This document shows, piece by piece, positions 17,549 to 26,396 of a stretch of DNA of 54,616 bases. Source of the DNA: Caballeronia choica (GTDB lineage: Bacteria > Pseudomonadota > Gammaproteobacteria > Burkholderiales > Burkholderiaceae); assembly GCF_001544535.1 (NCBI RefSeq), contig NZ_FCON02000047.1:1-54616 (forward strand). The letters run 5' to 3'. The position numbers were made by a program, and so were the translations under genes. Position 1 is the stretch's first letter. Each line of letters starts with the position of its first letter. Below the pieces are notes generated by a model. That model saw only the letters and a program-made list of their open reading frames with translations, was not told the origin of the DNA and did no database searches.

Positions 17549-18487
17549 TCAGGAATCGAAGTCCACTTCCAGCACGAGTCGGCCACGGGTGACCTGCTTA
17601 GTTTCGAGTGCGCGGTGCGCTGCTGCCGTATCGGCAATGGGGAACACACCGGCAATCGCGGGCCGAAATATCCCCTGCTCCGCAAGTTGCGCGACCGCGA
17701 GCAGAGCCTCGCGCTGATCGTCTACTGTCGCGCGTGTGACCGTCACGCCGAATTCCACCCCCCGGTCCACTATGGAATCCGCGGTCAAATACACAAGGTT
17801 TCCGCCACGTCGCAAGATAGGATAGGAGCGCGCATGCACGGCGCCGCCGATCAGGTCGAATACCATATCCTGGTCGCGCAGCGCGCTGAAATCGTCGCGA
17901 TCATAGGCAATCGCCCGATGCGCACCCAGACCCAGCACGTAGTCGACGTTGTCGGCCCGGCACGTGGCGCTCACGTGAGCCCCCAGATGTCGCGCGAGCT
18001 GCACCATCAAGCTTCCGACTGCGCCCGCCCCGCCGTGAATCAACACATGCGCATCGCGCGTGACATGCGCCGCTCGCACCACCGCACTCCATGCGCTAAT
18101 GCCGGGCTGTAACAGCACCGCCGCCTGGTGATCCGACAAATTTGCGGGTTTCAGCACCGCGCGTGCCGCGGAGCAAACGATCATTTCCGCGCAAGTACCG
18201 CCGCGAGTCAGATCAGCCAGTACGCAGACGACGTCGCCGACCACCAGTTCACGCACCCCTTCGCCCACCTGATCGACGACTCCGATACCGTCCCGTCCGG
18301 GAATCATCGGGAACGCGAGCGTGAAATGTTGCTGGAGCAATCCGGCCCTGAGCTTGGTATCGAGAGGCGCGACCCCTGCCGCCCGCATCCTGACCCGGAC
18401 ATCGCCTGGCCCGACGACTGGATCAGGATGCGTCACGCGCTCGAGCACATCGGGACCTCCATATCGAGAATACTGTATGGTCTGCAT
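17549..18487 (-). CDS. Quinone-reductase-like MDR oxidoreductase
   Basis: 312 residues, the length of zinc-free medium-chain dehydrogenase/reductases such as NADPH:quinone reductase. The N-terminal GroES-like domain (MRAAGVAPLDTKLRAG, then FPMIPGRDGIGVVDQVGEGV) is followed by the NADPH Rossmann motif VLIHGGAGAVGSLMVQLAR near 150. The zinc ligands of true alcohol dehydrogenases are absent. It likely reduces a quinone or an activated alkene in the cytosol. It stands alone between a LysR fragment and mobile-element debris. GCGAAAAATCACTC before the ATG offers only a weak ribosome site. Confidence 0.87.
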   Translation of the reverse strand: MQTIQYSRYGGPDVLERVTHPDPVVGPGDVRVRMRAAGVAPLDTKLRAGLLQQHFTLAFPMIPGRDGIGVVDQVGEGVRELVVGDVVCVLADLTRGGTCAEMIVCSAARAVLKPANLSDHQAAVLLQPGISAWSAVVRAAHVTRDAHVLIHGGAGAVGSLMVQLARHLGAHVSATCRADNVDYVLGLGAHRAIAYDRDDFSALRDQDMVFDLIGGAVHARSYPILRRGGNLVYLTADSIVDRGVEFGVTVTRATVDDQREALLAVAQLAEQGIFRPAIAGVFPIADTAAAHRALETKQVTRGRLVLEVDFDS

Positions 18488-18554
18488 GAGTGATTTTTCG
18501 CCAATAAATAGTTACTTCTGAAAGATTCGCCGTGGCTACCGGCCCCTGATCTTT

Positions 18555-18640
18555 CAACGCGTGCACGGCGCGGCATTTCATCACGGGTATGCCGAGCGGC
18601 CTCGTCTTGCCGTTTTCCTTCAGAATAAAAGCCCTCCGAA
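18555..18640 (-). pseudogene. Group II intron reverse-transcriptase fragment
   Basis: A short stretch encodes FILKENGKTRPLGIPVMKCR followed by AVHAL. This fits the conserved RT segment of group II intron proteins (xIPKxNGKxRPLGIPxxKDR). Nothing upstream or downstream extends the homology, so it is a remnant of roughly 25 codons. No intron RNA structure was found. Confidence 0.45.
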
Positions 18641-18912
18641 GTGGAAGGGGCGATGCGACACAGCCAGCTAACACCGCAACATTGTTTGCAATCCGGGAGG
18701 CGTCCCGACAAGACGTTCCCTACAAATAAGGAAAGGCTCATCCGTATCGATTTGCAACAAGGCCTTAGTCTGGACGAGGCCTGGCGAAGTATGGGCATGA
18801 CTGATCGAGTGAGACGGCCAGGTTAAACTAGCAAGTTTTCGGAAATGGCCCCAAAGACTCGAGATGCGCTTGTTCAGTTCGATTCTGCGACAGTCCGTTC
18901 ATGGCGGATACG
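18641..18912. other. Unassigned DNA between mobile-element fragments
   Basis: A short open frame (from 18641 on the + strand, 61 codons) has no recognisable motif. The stretch is bracketed by the RT fragment and an inverted-repeat element, and I see nothing else in it. Confidence 0.3.
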
Positions 18913-19060
18913 GTTGAAAAAGTCGCTCCGTGGATTTTTGAACTCGGTCGCAAGAAAATCGACCTCTCAGATCGGCCTACGAACCGCTCGCGAACACCTG
19001 TCAAGGGTAAGAAGGCCCCTGAAAGACCTCCCGACAGAGACGGACAGCGACTTTTTCAAC
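18913..19060. repeat. MITE-like element or solo IS ends (inverted repeat)
   Basis: GTTGAAAAAGTCGCT at 18913-18927 is matched exactly by its reverse complement at 19046-19060. With one mismatch the match extends four bases outward (TACG/TACT). The two arms enclose about 118 bases with no transposase. TGTTGAAAAAGTCGC-type ends are common on IS5-group elements, so this is either a short non-autonomous derivative or two ends left after deletion. Confidence 0.55.
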
Positions 19061-19281
19061 AGTACCCGCAATTAGCCGTCAGTCCGAAATTCCACGTGAC
19101 CTCCAAGCCGGAGAAATTCGCCGGCACAGCGATTATCGGGAGGCCAAGACGGTCACTCACGGCTTTTGCAGTATAGAACGAGACCCACCGCCGAATACGA
19201 GCAGTCTGTCTGCATCGCCAGGGACGGCCTCGAAACGCTGCGCCAGAGCACCTGAGCTGACGAGCAGAAAGCGACCACGCC

Positions 19282-19434
19282 CATCGCTCGCAGATTCTTC
19301 GTCAGCCTGAGGATCAGCGACGCCTTCACATGACGCATGGTGTGCGTGCCGTAAGCGGGGTCATCGATCCCGATTGACGCACTCCAGCGAAGTCTTGACA
19401 ACATGCTGCGGTTCACCCTCAATGGCACGAACAC
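19282..19434 (-). pseudogene. Tyrosine recombinase (phage-type integrase) fragment
   Basis: The peptide GIDDPAYGTHTMRHVKASL, then ILRLTKNLRAM, matches the HxxR catalytic block of the short Burkholderia-type integrases (usually YGTHTMRRTKAxLIYxxTKNLRAV). The family then continues into QLLLGHTKLEST and the nucleophilic Tyr; here the frame changes and that part is lost. The N-terminus is also missing. It is a dead fragment marking past site-specific recombination. Confidence 0.65.
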
Positions 19435-19620
19435 TGAGATCGTGATGCTGCCCTACACATGGGCAAGCTAAACATTCCGCACAGCATGCGGATGAGCACA
19501 CACAGTGCGGGGAAACTCGCGCATACGGTCTGGCGGCGGCGCAGCAACGCGTGACCGCTACCCAACCGGTCTGTGGCAAAAGCGCGTCAGGTTGCGCCCA
19601 CGCTCACATCCAACGTGCGA

Positions 19621-20949
19621 CTACTGCGAAGCACCGTCAGCGAGCCGCGCGCGGCGACGCCGATCGAGCACGAACACTGCAGCAAACGAGATCACGTTGG
19701 CCCCTAGCAAGTACCACGCAGGCGCCATCGGGTTGGGCGTGATCGTCGCCAACCAGGCCACCACCAGTTGCGCCGTGCCCCCGAAAATCGTCGTCGGCAC
19801 GCTGTAGCAAATCGACACGCACGTGCTGCGCACGGCCTGCGGAAAAATTTCGGGAATTACGCAAAGGTGAAACGGCGACATCAGCACGCGCAGCAAGGTC
19901 AGAAACGCGACCATGCCGAGAAAGACGCTGCCAGTGCCCGCGTGCAACACCCAGGCGAACATGGGCAGCACTGCGAGAATCGACAAGAACTGTGGAACGA
20001 CCAGCATTCGGCTGCGGGGAAATCGGTCGAAATAAATCCCCGCGCTCAGCGACGCGACAATGCCAACGCCGCCCGTGACAAAGCCCACGAGCATCGACGT
20101 CGAAGTCGGCAGATGCAGCACGCGCATGCCATACGTGGTCATGTAGTGGCCGATCACATACACGGTGATGGTCGGGCCGATCAGCACGCAACAGGCGAGC
20201 ACCAGTTCCGATAGGTGCGCATCGACGATGCCGCGCAGCAGTTCCCGATTGCTCTTCACCGCGTGCTCGGCATTGAGCGTCTCATGCAGCCGGCTGCGGA
20301 TGTAGATGCCGAGCGGCGCGATCAGCAGTCCGAGCATGAACGGAACGCGCCAACCCCATGCATTCAGTGCGTCCGCAGACAACACCGATGACACCGTGTA
20401 GCCCACCAGTCCGCCCATCAGCGCGGCGATGCCCTGCGTCGCGAGTTGCCAGCTCGTATAGAGGCCGCGGCGGCCCGCCGCCGCGGTTTCGAACAGATAG
20501 GACGTGGCGGGGCCTGCTTCGCCTCCGGCGGAAAGTCCTTGCAGCAGACGCCCAGCGACAACGAGCAAGGGCGCGAAGATGCCGATGTGCGCATAGGTCG
20601 GCGTGAACGCGATGATCGCGGTGCCCAAAGCCATCAGGCCAAACGTCAACGTCAGCGCCGCTTTGCGCCCCCGCCGGTCGGCATACGCGCCGATAACCAC
20701 CCCACCAAGCGGACGTGCGATGAAGCCGACGCCGAACACGGCAACGGACGCAATGACTTGTGTCGCCGGCGAAAACGACGGAAAGAACGCACGACCGATG
20801 AATACCGAGAAGAATGCGTAGACAGTGAAATCGTAGAACTCTAGCGCGTTGCCGGCGACAACTGCCGCGACATCACGCATGGATGGCGAAGCGCGAACCT
20901 CGGATCGCCCCACGGGCGCTGCCTGGGTACCAGCGGAAAGTTGCGGCAC
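19621..20949 (-). CDS. MHS-family MFS transporter
   Basis: 442 residues with a GTG start at 20949, supported by AGGAGA seven to eleven bases upstream. It has LEFYDFTVYAFFSVFIG in helix 1, GAYADRRGRKAALTL in the loop 2-3 position, and LLQGLSAGGEAGPATSYLFE in helix 4, the pattern of citrate/tricarballylate-like MHS symporters. It is divergent from the first AbgB-like amidohydrolase, with which it may share a regulatory region. It probably imports the amidohydrolase substrate or a related carboxylate; the substrate is not predictable. Confidence 0.9.
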   Translation of the reverse strand: MPQLSAGTQAAPVGRSEVRASPSMRDVAAVVAGNALEFYDFTVYAFFSVFIGRAFFPSFSPATQVIASVAVFGVGFIARPLGGVVIGAYADRRGRKAALTLTFGLMALGTAIIAFTPTYAHIGIFAPLLVVAGRLLQGLSAGGEAGPATSYLFETAAAGRRGLYTSWQLATQGIAALMGGLVGYTVSSVLSADALNAWGWRVPFMLGLLIAPLGIYIRSRLHETLNAEHAVKSNRELLRGIVDAHLSELVLACCVLIGPTITVYVIGHYMTTYGMRVLHLPTSTSMLVGFVTGGVGIVASLSAGIYFDRFPRSRMLVVPQFLSILAVLPMFAWVLHAGTGSVFLGMVAFLTLLRVLMSPFHLCVIPEIFPQAVRSTCVSICYSVPTTIFGGTAQLVVAWLATITPNPMAPAWYLLGANVISFAAVFVLDRRRRARLADGASQ

Positions 20950-21504
20950 AAACTGTCTCCTATTTTCTCGAAGTGCTGACGACCCGTGCCGTCCGCGTGA
21001 AAATAGTGATATTCGGCATGGATACTGTCAACGCAACGCCAAAATTCCTCACGAAAACGAGACTATGGCGCAACTCTTGCATAGTGAGGCGAAGGTGGCT
21101 GTCAGTGTGAATTGGCGGAGCGCCTCGCGATCCATGTGACCGGCCTGTGCCGCACAGCGCCGGTTGCGAGCGAACGTCTTTCTATATGTGATTGTGGGCA
21201 ATCACGTTCGATTCAGCGATGCTCTCCCGCCATCGCGCGACGGACGTTGAAGTTCACTGGACGCACCGTCACGCATCTGTTAGATCACGTCGCGAGTAGC
21301 GCTCCTCTGTACTCTCCTGATACGTCACGCCAATTACGCCGCGAGCCGATTGTTTCACGCACAACTGAAAGTGAACAGCACCACCGAAACAGTCCTTCCT
21401 CTTGTCATCATCACGCAATACGCTAGAAACAGGCGGCGTCGACAACCCGTCCATTTCCCTCATCGCATGTGCTGTGGGCGCGTGCAACAATCCCAGGAGC
21501 CGTA
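20950..21504. promoter_or_regulatory. Divergent promoter region with a perfect inverted repeat
   Basis: 555 bases between the MHS transporter and the amidohydrolase. GTGATTG at 21188-21194 and CAATCAC at 21199-21205 form a perfect 7-base inverted repeat around TGGG, a candidate operator. A single CAATCAC occurs at 24205-24211 upstream of the porin, possibly a half-site. No convincing gene is visible elsewhere in this gap. Confidence 0.45.
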
Positions 21505-22968
21505 GTGAAACATATTGCAAAAGTGGTGGAACTCGTCGAGTCGAAGAAGGACGACTACATCGCGCTGGCCAACGACATATGGTCACTTGCCGAAATGCGT
21601 TATGCCGAATTCGAATCGGCGGAACGGCACGCGTCAGCGATCGAGGCGGCCGGCTTTACTGTCACGCGTGGCGTCGCCGGCATGCCGACGGCATTCATGG
21701 CGCAAGCCGGCAGCAGTGGCCCCGTGATCGGCTTTCTCGGCGAATACGACGCGCTCGCGGGCCTGAATCAGGAGAGCGGCGCCACGGCGTGCCGGCCAGC
21801 CGCGGACGCGGCGAACGGCAACGGCCACGGTTGCGGCCACCATCTGCTCGGCGCCGCATCGCATCTGGCCGCCGTCGTGGCGCGCGACTACTTCGCGGCG
21901 CATGGCATCGAGGCCACCGTTCGTTTCTACGGCTGCCCCGCGGAAGAAGCCGCGGCGGGCAAGACCTTCATGGCCCGCGCCGGTCTCTTCGACGATCTGG
22001 ATGTCGCGTTGTGCTGGCATCCGTCAGTGGCCAACTCCGTCTTCATGAACGCGACGCTGGCCAATGTTCAGGCATATTTCCGATTTCACGGAAAGGCATC
22101 TCATGCCGCGCTCGCGCCGCACCTTGGCCGCAGTGCGCTCGATGCAGCCGAGCTGATGAATATCGGCGTCAATTATCTCCGTGAGCACATGCCCGATCAG
22201 GCTCGTGTCCATTTCGCCTACATCAACTCCGGCGGCATATCGACGAATGTCGTGCCGGCTCTTGCAGAGACGCTTTATACGATCCGCGCGCGAACGAGCC
22301 CCGAAGCGATCGAACTGTTCGAGCGCGTGAAGCAGATCGCCGAGGGGGCCGCACTGATGACAGGCACGCGCGTCGAGATGTTGTTCGATAAGGCCTGCTC
22401 CAACGTGCTCCACAACGACACGCTCGACACGGTGCTGGATCGGAACATGCAAGCTATCGGTGGCATGAACGTGACGGCGAACGAAGTCGCTTTTGCCACG
22501 GAGATTCAGAAGACCATCAATCCGGACGATCTTGCGAATGCGTCGCGGCATTTCGCGGCGGCGCTGCGCGATCCTCGCCCCATCATTCCCGAGATTCTGC
22601 CGTATCGCCCAGATGCGGAACGGCCCGTTACGGGCTCGACGGACGTCGGCGACGTGAGCTGGGCGGCGCCGACGACGCAATGTCTGACAGCCTGCTATGC
22701 ATGGGGTACGGGCTTTCATTCATGGCAGATGGTTTCGCAGGGAAAGCTTTCGCTGGCTCACAAGGGCATGCTGCTCGCCGCGAAAACGCTTGCCGCCACC
22801 GGCATCGACCTCGCGGGACAACCCGAGATCTTGCGCGCTGCCCGTGAAGAACTGCATCACAAACGCGGCATGAAGCCGTATCAATGTCCGATACCCGGCG
22901 ACGTCACTCCGCCGCCGGCACGCGCTGCGGGCACACCTGCACATGTATCGCAAGACGTGACCGCCTGA
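21505..22968 (+). CDS. AbgB-like M20 amidohydrolase (first of three paralogues)
   Basis: 487 residues from GTG 21505, chosen because CCAGGAGCC lies five to eight bases upstream. It belongs to the M20D peptidase group that includes AbgB (p-aminobenzoyl-glutamate hydrolase subunit) and bacterial aminoacyl-conjugate hydrolases. Motifs: GFLGEYDALAG near 75, NGHGCGHHLLGAASHLA near 108 (metal ligands), FYGCPAEEAAAGKTFMA near 140 (catalytic Glu), GKASHAALAPHLGRSALDA near 190 (dimerisation domain), and VSQGKLSLAHKGM near the C-terminus (metal His). It should cleave an amide bond to an amino acid. It is convergent with a porin; the other two paralogues lie beyond that. The substrate is unknown, with acyl-amino acids such as auxin conjugates possible. 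Confidence 0.9.
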   Translation: MKHIAKVVELVESKKDDYIALANDIWSLAEMRYAEFESAERHASAIEAAGFTVTRGVAGMPTAFMAQAGSSGPVIGFLGEYDALAGLNQESGATACRPAADAANGNGHGCGHHLLGAASHLAAVVARDYFAAHGIEATVRFYGCPAEEAAAGKTFMARAGLFDDLDVALCWHPSVANSVFMNATLANVQAYFRFHGKASHAALAPHLGRSALDAAELMNIGVNYLREHMPDQARVHFAYINSGGISTNVVPALAETLYTIRARTSPEAIELFERVKQIAEGAALMTGTRVEMLFDKACSNVLHNDTLDTVLDRNMQAIGGMNVTANEVAFATEIQKTINPDDLANASRHFAAALRDPRPIIPEILPYRPDAERPVTGSTDVGDVSWAAPTTQCLTACYAWGTGFHSWQMVSQGKLSLAHKGMLLAAKTLAATGIDLAGQPEILRAAREELHHKRGMKPYQCPIPGDVTPPPARAAGTPAHVSQDVTA

Positions 22969-23056
22969 GATCACTTCACAGTCGATTGCTCAATTGGATA
23001 GCTTGCCTCACGCGAACGCGTGGGGCGATGCTCTGTTCAGAACGCTCGTGGCTCGA

Positions 23057-24172
23057 TTAGAAGCGCTTGCGGATACCGATCGCAACCACGCTTTGATCAT
23101 CGCCTGGTTGGCTCAACGAGCCGTTCGCCAGCGTGGCGATTGCATTCTTCTGGTTGACGACATAGCCGAGGCGCACATAGAGGGCCGTCACTTTCGACAG
23201 GTTGTAGTCGTAACCAAGCCCAAGTGCCAAAGAGTTCGATGCGGACCTGCCCGCGACATTGCGATAGACGGCGGAGAACTTGATGTCATTGGTCCCCTGC
23301 CGCGCATTCACGCCGATCATGTGCGTCGTGGCAACGTAATAGTGCGCGTAATCCGGGACTGTCATATTGAACTCGTACGACAGCCTAACGGCGCCAAAGT
23401 CGTACATTGCGCCGGCGCCGAGCCACTTGTTCTTCACCGAAGGCAATGCCGCCGTCGGGTCCGTGTGGATGACATCGTAGAACACACCGAGATACAGCGG
23501 CCCGTTCAGGTATTCCAATTGGGCGCCCTGAAAGTAGCTTTCCGGATAGCCCGGGGTCGTGACGCCGCGCGGCGCGCCCATTACTTCGAACTGGAAGCCG
23601 CCAATGACCGGCGTCATATACGCGACCGCATTGCTGATCCGGGAGTCACCGATCGTCGCCGCGGTGCCGAGGTCCAGGCTGAGCGACGCCAGCGAGGCAT
23701 ATGGAGAAAACGCGCCGACGGCGTAGAACGGATCGAGCGAAAGAGAGAGCTCGGTCGGATACTGGCGGCCCATTTTGATGCGCCCCCAGTCGTTCGAAAT
23801 GAGTGAGATATTCGCTTCCCGACTGAAGAACGTACTCTCGTTCTGCGCCGTGGTGCTACCCGCCGTGCCGTTCGTCAGCTTGAGGGCCGACTCCAGGTTA
23901 AAGCGCACGTAGAGTCCGCCGCCTAGTTGCTCGACACCAAGAAAACCGAATCGCGACGTCGCCCCTGCGCCACTTTCCATGCCCAGAACTTCCTTGCTAC
24001 CCGCATGGCTGTATTGCAGGCCGGCATCGGCGACGCCATACAGCATCGTCCCGCTCGTCCCCACGAACGCATCTGGCACAAGAATCTGAAATGACTCACC
24101 GGCCCATGCATGGGATGCGCAAAGCAGTTCCGCGACGACTAATGCGGCGATGGCCCTTCTGAATTTTTTCAT
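23057..24172 (-). CDS. Outer-membrane porin (16-strand general porin type)
   Basis: 371 residues from ATG 24172, giving a clean signal peptide (KKFRRAIAALVVAELLCA, cleaved after HAWA). The chain carries alternating beta-strand patterns, TLYGVADAGL-like MLYGVADAGLQYSHAG near the start, MGRQYPTELSLSLD in the eyelet region and the C-terminal AIGIRKRF ending in Phe, as expected for BAM-dependent insertion. No good Shine-Dalgarno is visible before the ATG. It lies between M20 amidohydrolase genes and upstream of the EthD-like remnant's 3' end, so it probably admits their substrate through the outer membrane. Confidence 0.92.
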   Translation of the reverse strand: MKKFRRAIAALVVAELLCASHAWAGESFQILVPDAFVGTSGTMLYGVADAGLQYSHAGSKEVLGMESGAGATSRFGFLGVEQLGGGLYVRFNLESALKLTNGTAGSTTAQNESTFFSREANISLISNDWGRIKMGRQYPTELSLSLDPFYAVGAFSPYASLASLSLDLGTAATIGDSRISNAVAYMTPVIGGFQFEVMGAPRGVTTPGYPESYFQGAQLEYLNGPLYLGVFYDVIHTDPTAALPSVKNKWLGAGAMYDFGAVRLSYEFNMTVPDYAHYYVATTHMIGVNARQGTNDIKFSAVYRNVAGRSASNSLALGLGYDYNLSKVTALYVRLGYVVNQKNAIATLANGSLSQPGDDQSVVAIGIRKRF

Positions 24173-24236
24173 TTTTACGTAGTCCAAACAAATTGAAAGA
24201 TAAACAATCACTTGAAACAAACTTTCCCGCAGCCAA

Positions 24237-24928
24237 TCAGATCCCGTTCACGAAGGACGTGCGCATCGCAAAGTGCTTCGCGCCACCGAAGAACGCGGGA
24301 AAGTTCTGGTTATCCGCCCGCATCCGCGCGCGCACGGGCGACTCGAGCGCGCGCATCAACGCGTCGATCGAAGGGAACGTCAATTGTTGCGCTGCATGTA
24401 CGAGACGCGCTCGAAAGGCATCGCGTCGCACCAGTCAAGACGGGTGAAGACCTGCACCTGCATCACGTCGGGATAGTCGAGCATGATTTGCGGATGGTGG
24501 CTGACGTAGTAACGCAGCCATGCATTGAAGTCCTCCGCCTGCGCGGGGTAGTGCACGAGGTAGCTGTATGTTTCCTCGCTATCGGCGTGTGGCGGCAAGT
24601 GGCCGAGCGGCCGGTAAGTCCGCGTGAGCATGGCCTGCTGCGTCATCTGCTCACCCGCAACATGCCGCCACAACGCGGAGCCGGCGAAATTGAGCAGTCG
24701 GCCTCCGGGCATCAATGGCGACTCCAGCGCCTCGATCGAATCTAATACGAGTCTCATCGCGGCGCGCGGCGCGGCGCCGTCGCGATGATAAGTTTCGACG
24801 GCCGCCGGCCTGTGCAATTCGGCGCAGCGCAGAAGCGGAATCCGCGCGAGCTCCGCGCGGAACTCGGCAAAAGCGTCGGCCTCCGCCGGCGACGTGTGTT
24901 CCCGGGCGGTCAGGAAGTAGGAAATCAT
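24237..24928 (-). pseudogene. EthD-like protein, split by a frameshift
   Basis: Paralogue of the intact EthD-like gene at 39078-39779. The first frame runs from MISYFLTAREHTS to FERVSYMQRNN and stops at 24380-24382. The next frame continues without loss (LTFPSIDALMRALESPVRAR, ending FAMRTSFVNGI at 24237), exactly as the intact paralogue continues after AMQRNK. One extra base in AACAATTGA explains it. EthD-like proteins have a dimeric ferredoxin-like alpha-beta barrel and accompany oxidative or hydrolytic catabolic enzymes. It is directly downstream of two amidohydrolases (7-base gap) and would be their operon partner. A sequencing error is possible, since the rest is undamaged. Confidence 0.8.
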
Positions 24929-24935
24929 GGTTACG

Positions 24936-26396
24936 TTAGACCTTCCGATGTTCGGTTGACGGCTGCTTCGCCTTTCGCACGGGCGGTGCCTGCACGCCGG
25001 GAGGAATCGGGCTGACGTAGGAACGCCCGTCCGTATGAAGTACTAGCTCAGCCTTCGCGGCCCCGAGATGCGCGGGGTCGAGACACAACTGGACCGCCGT
25101 GTCTGCCATGACCTTCGCGGCGTGCACCATGCCCTTGTGCGCAGCCGGCAGCTTGCCCTGCGCGACGAGCTGCCACGTGTGCATGTTCGTGCCGATTGCG
25201 TAGCACGCGCCGAGATACTGCGCCGTCGGCACGATCCAGCTCACATCGCCGACGTCGCTCGAACCCGTCAGCGTGCCAGGCTCATCGTGCAGCACAAGTG
25301 CGCGCACGCTCAGGCCACGTTCGTTCGGATCGCCGCGATACGACTCGATGCACTCGTGCAGATCGGCGTCGGTAATCCGCTCTGTCAGTTCGCTCGCGAA
25401 TGCCTGGTCGACTTCGTCGAAAGGCGGTGGCCCGAGCGTTGCGAGCGTCTCCATCATCAATCGCTCGATCACGCCGTTGCGCAGCACGCTCGAACATGCG
25501 CGATCGAATTCGATCCTGACCTGCGTATCGGTCATCAGCGCCGCGGCGCGTCCAATCTGCTCGACACGGGCCGCCAGTTGGCGGGTGTCGTCGAGATCGG
25601 GAGACCGCACGACGTACAACACTTCGGCATTAGCCTGCACCACGTTCGGCGCGTATCCGCCAGCATCGGTGATCGCGTAATGCACCCGCGCATCCGACGG
25701 CATGTGCTCGCGCATGAAGTTCACGCCGACGTTCATGAGTTCGACGGCGTCCAGCGCGCTGCGGCCGAGATGCGGAGACGCGGCCGCATGAGACGCGATC
25801 CCCGCGAAACGGAACGCCATCTGAATGACGGCAAGGGACTTGTACTTGAATACGCCTGAATAGGGACCCGGATGCCAGGACAGTGCCGCGTCGAGGTCGT
25901 CGAATGCATTTGCACGCGCCATGTAGGTCTTGCCCGCACCCCCCTCTTCGGCGGGACACCCGTAATAGCGCACGATGCCAGGCAACTGGTGGCGCGCGAG
26001 ATAATCGCGCGTCGCGATCGCCGCCAGCATCGCGCCGGCGCCGAGCAGGTGGTGGCCGCACCCGTGACCATTCGCGCCCTCACAAGCCGGCATCGGCTCG
26101 ACCGCTCCTGCGACCTGGCTCATCTCAGAAAGCGCATCGTATTCACCGAGAAAGCCGATGATGGGACCACCCTCTCCGCACTGTGCGCTGAACGCCGTCG
26201 GAATGCCGCCGACATTGCGCGTCACATGGAATCCTTCGCGCTCAAGCACGGCGAGCTGCTCTGTAACGGATTGAAACTCCTGCCAGCGTGTTTCGGCGAG
26301 CCCCCATATCTCGTCAGAGAGCCGGATCAAACCATCCTTCTTCGCATCAACGAGAGCCGCTATTTCCGCCACGCGCTCATTCGACAACTGACTCAC
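24936..26396 (-). CDS. AbgB-like M20 amidohydrolase (second paralogue)
   Basis: 486 residues with a GTG start whose last bases form the TGA stop of the gene before it (GTGA overlap at 26393-26396), so the two are translationally coupled. Metal and catalytic motifs are all present: GANGHGCGHHLLGAGAMLA near 110, YYGCPAEEGGAGKTYMARA near 143, GIASHAAASPHLGRSALDA near 192, TGSSDVGDVSWIVPT near 378 and VAQGKLPAAHKGM near 410. It differs from its neighbours in the specificity region around residues 250-350, which suggests a different side chain on the leaving amino acid. It is followed by the EthD-like remnant. Confidence 0.9.
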   Translation of the reverse strand: MSQLSNERVAEIAALVDAKKDGLIRLSDEIWGLAETRWQEFQSVTEQLAVLEREGFHVTRNVGGIPTAFSAQCGEGGPIIGFLGEYDALSEMSQVAGAVEPMPACEGANGHGCGHHLLGAGAMLAAIATRDYLARHQLPGIVRYYGCPAEEGGAGKTYMARANAFDDLDAALSWHPGPYSGVFKYKSLAVIQMAFRFAGIASHAAASPHLGRSALDAVELMNVGVNFMREHMPSDARVHYAITDAGGYAPNVVQANAEVLYVVRSPDLDDTRQLAARVEQIGRAAALMTDTQVRIEFDRACSSVLRNGVIERLMMETLATLGPPPFDEVDQAFASELTERITDADLHECIESYRGDPNERGLSVRALVLHDEPGTLTGSSDVGDVSWIVPTAQYLGACYAIGTNMHTWQLVAQGKLPAAHKGMVHAAKVMADTAVQLCLDPAHLGAAKAELVLHTDGRSYVSPIPPGVQAPPVRKAKQPSTEHRKV

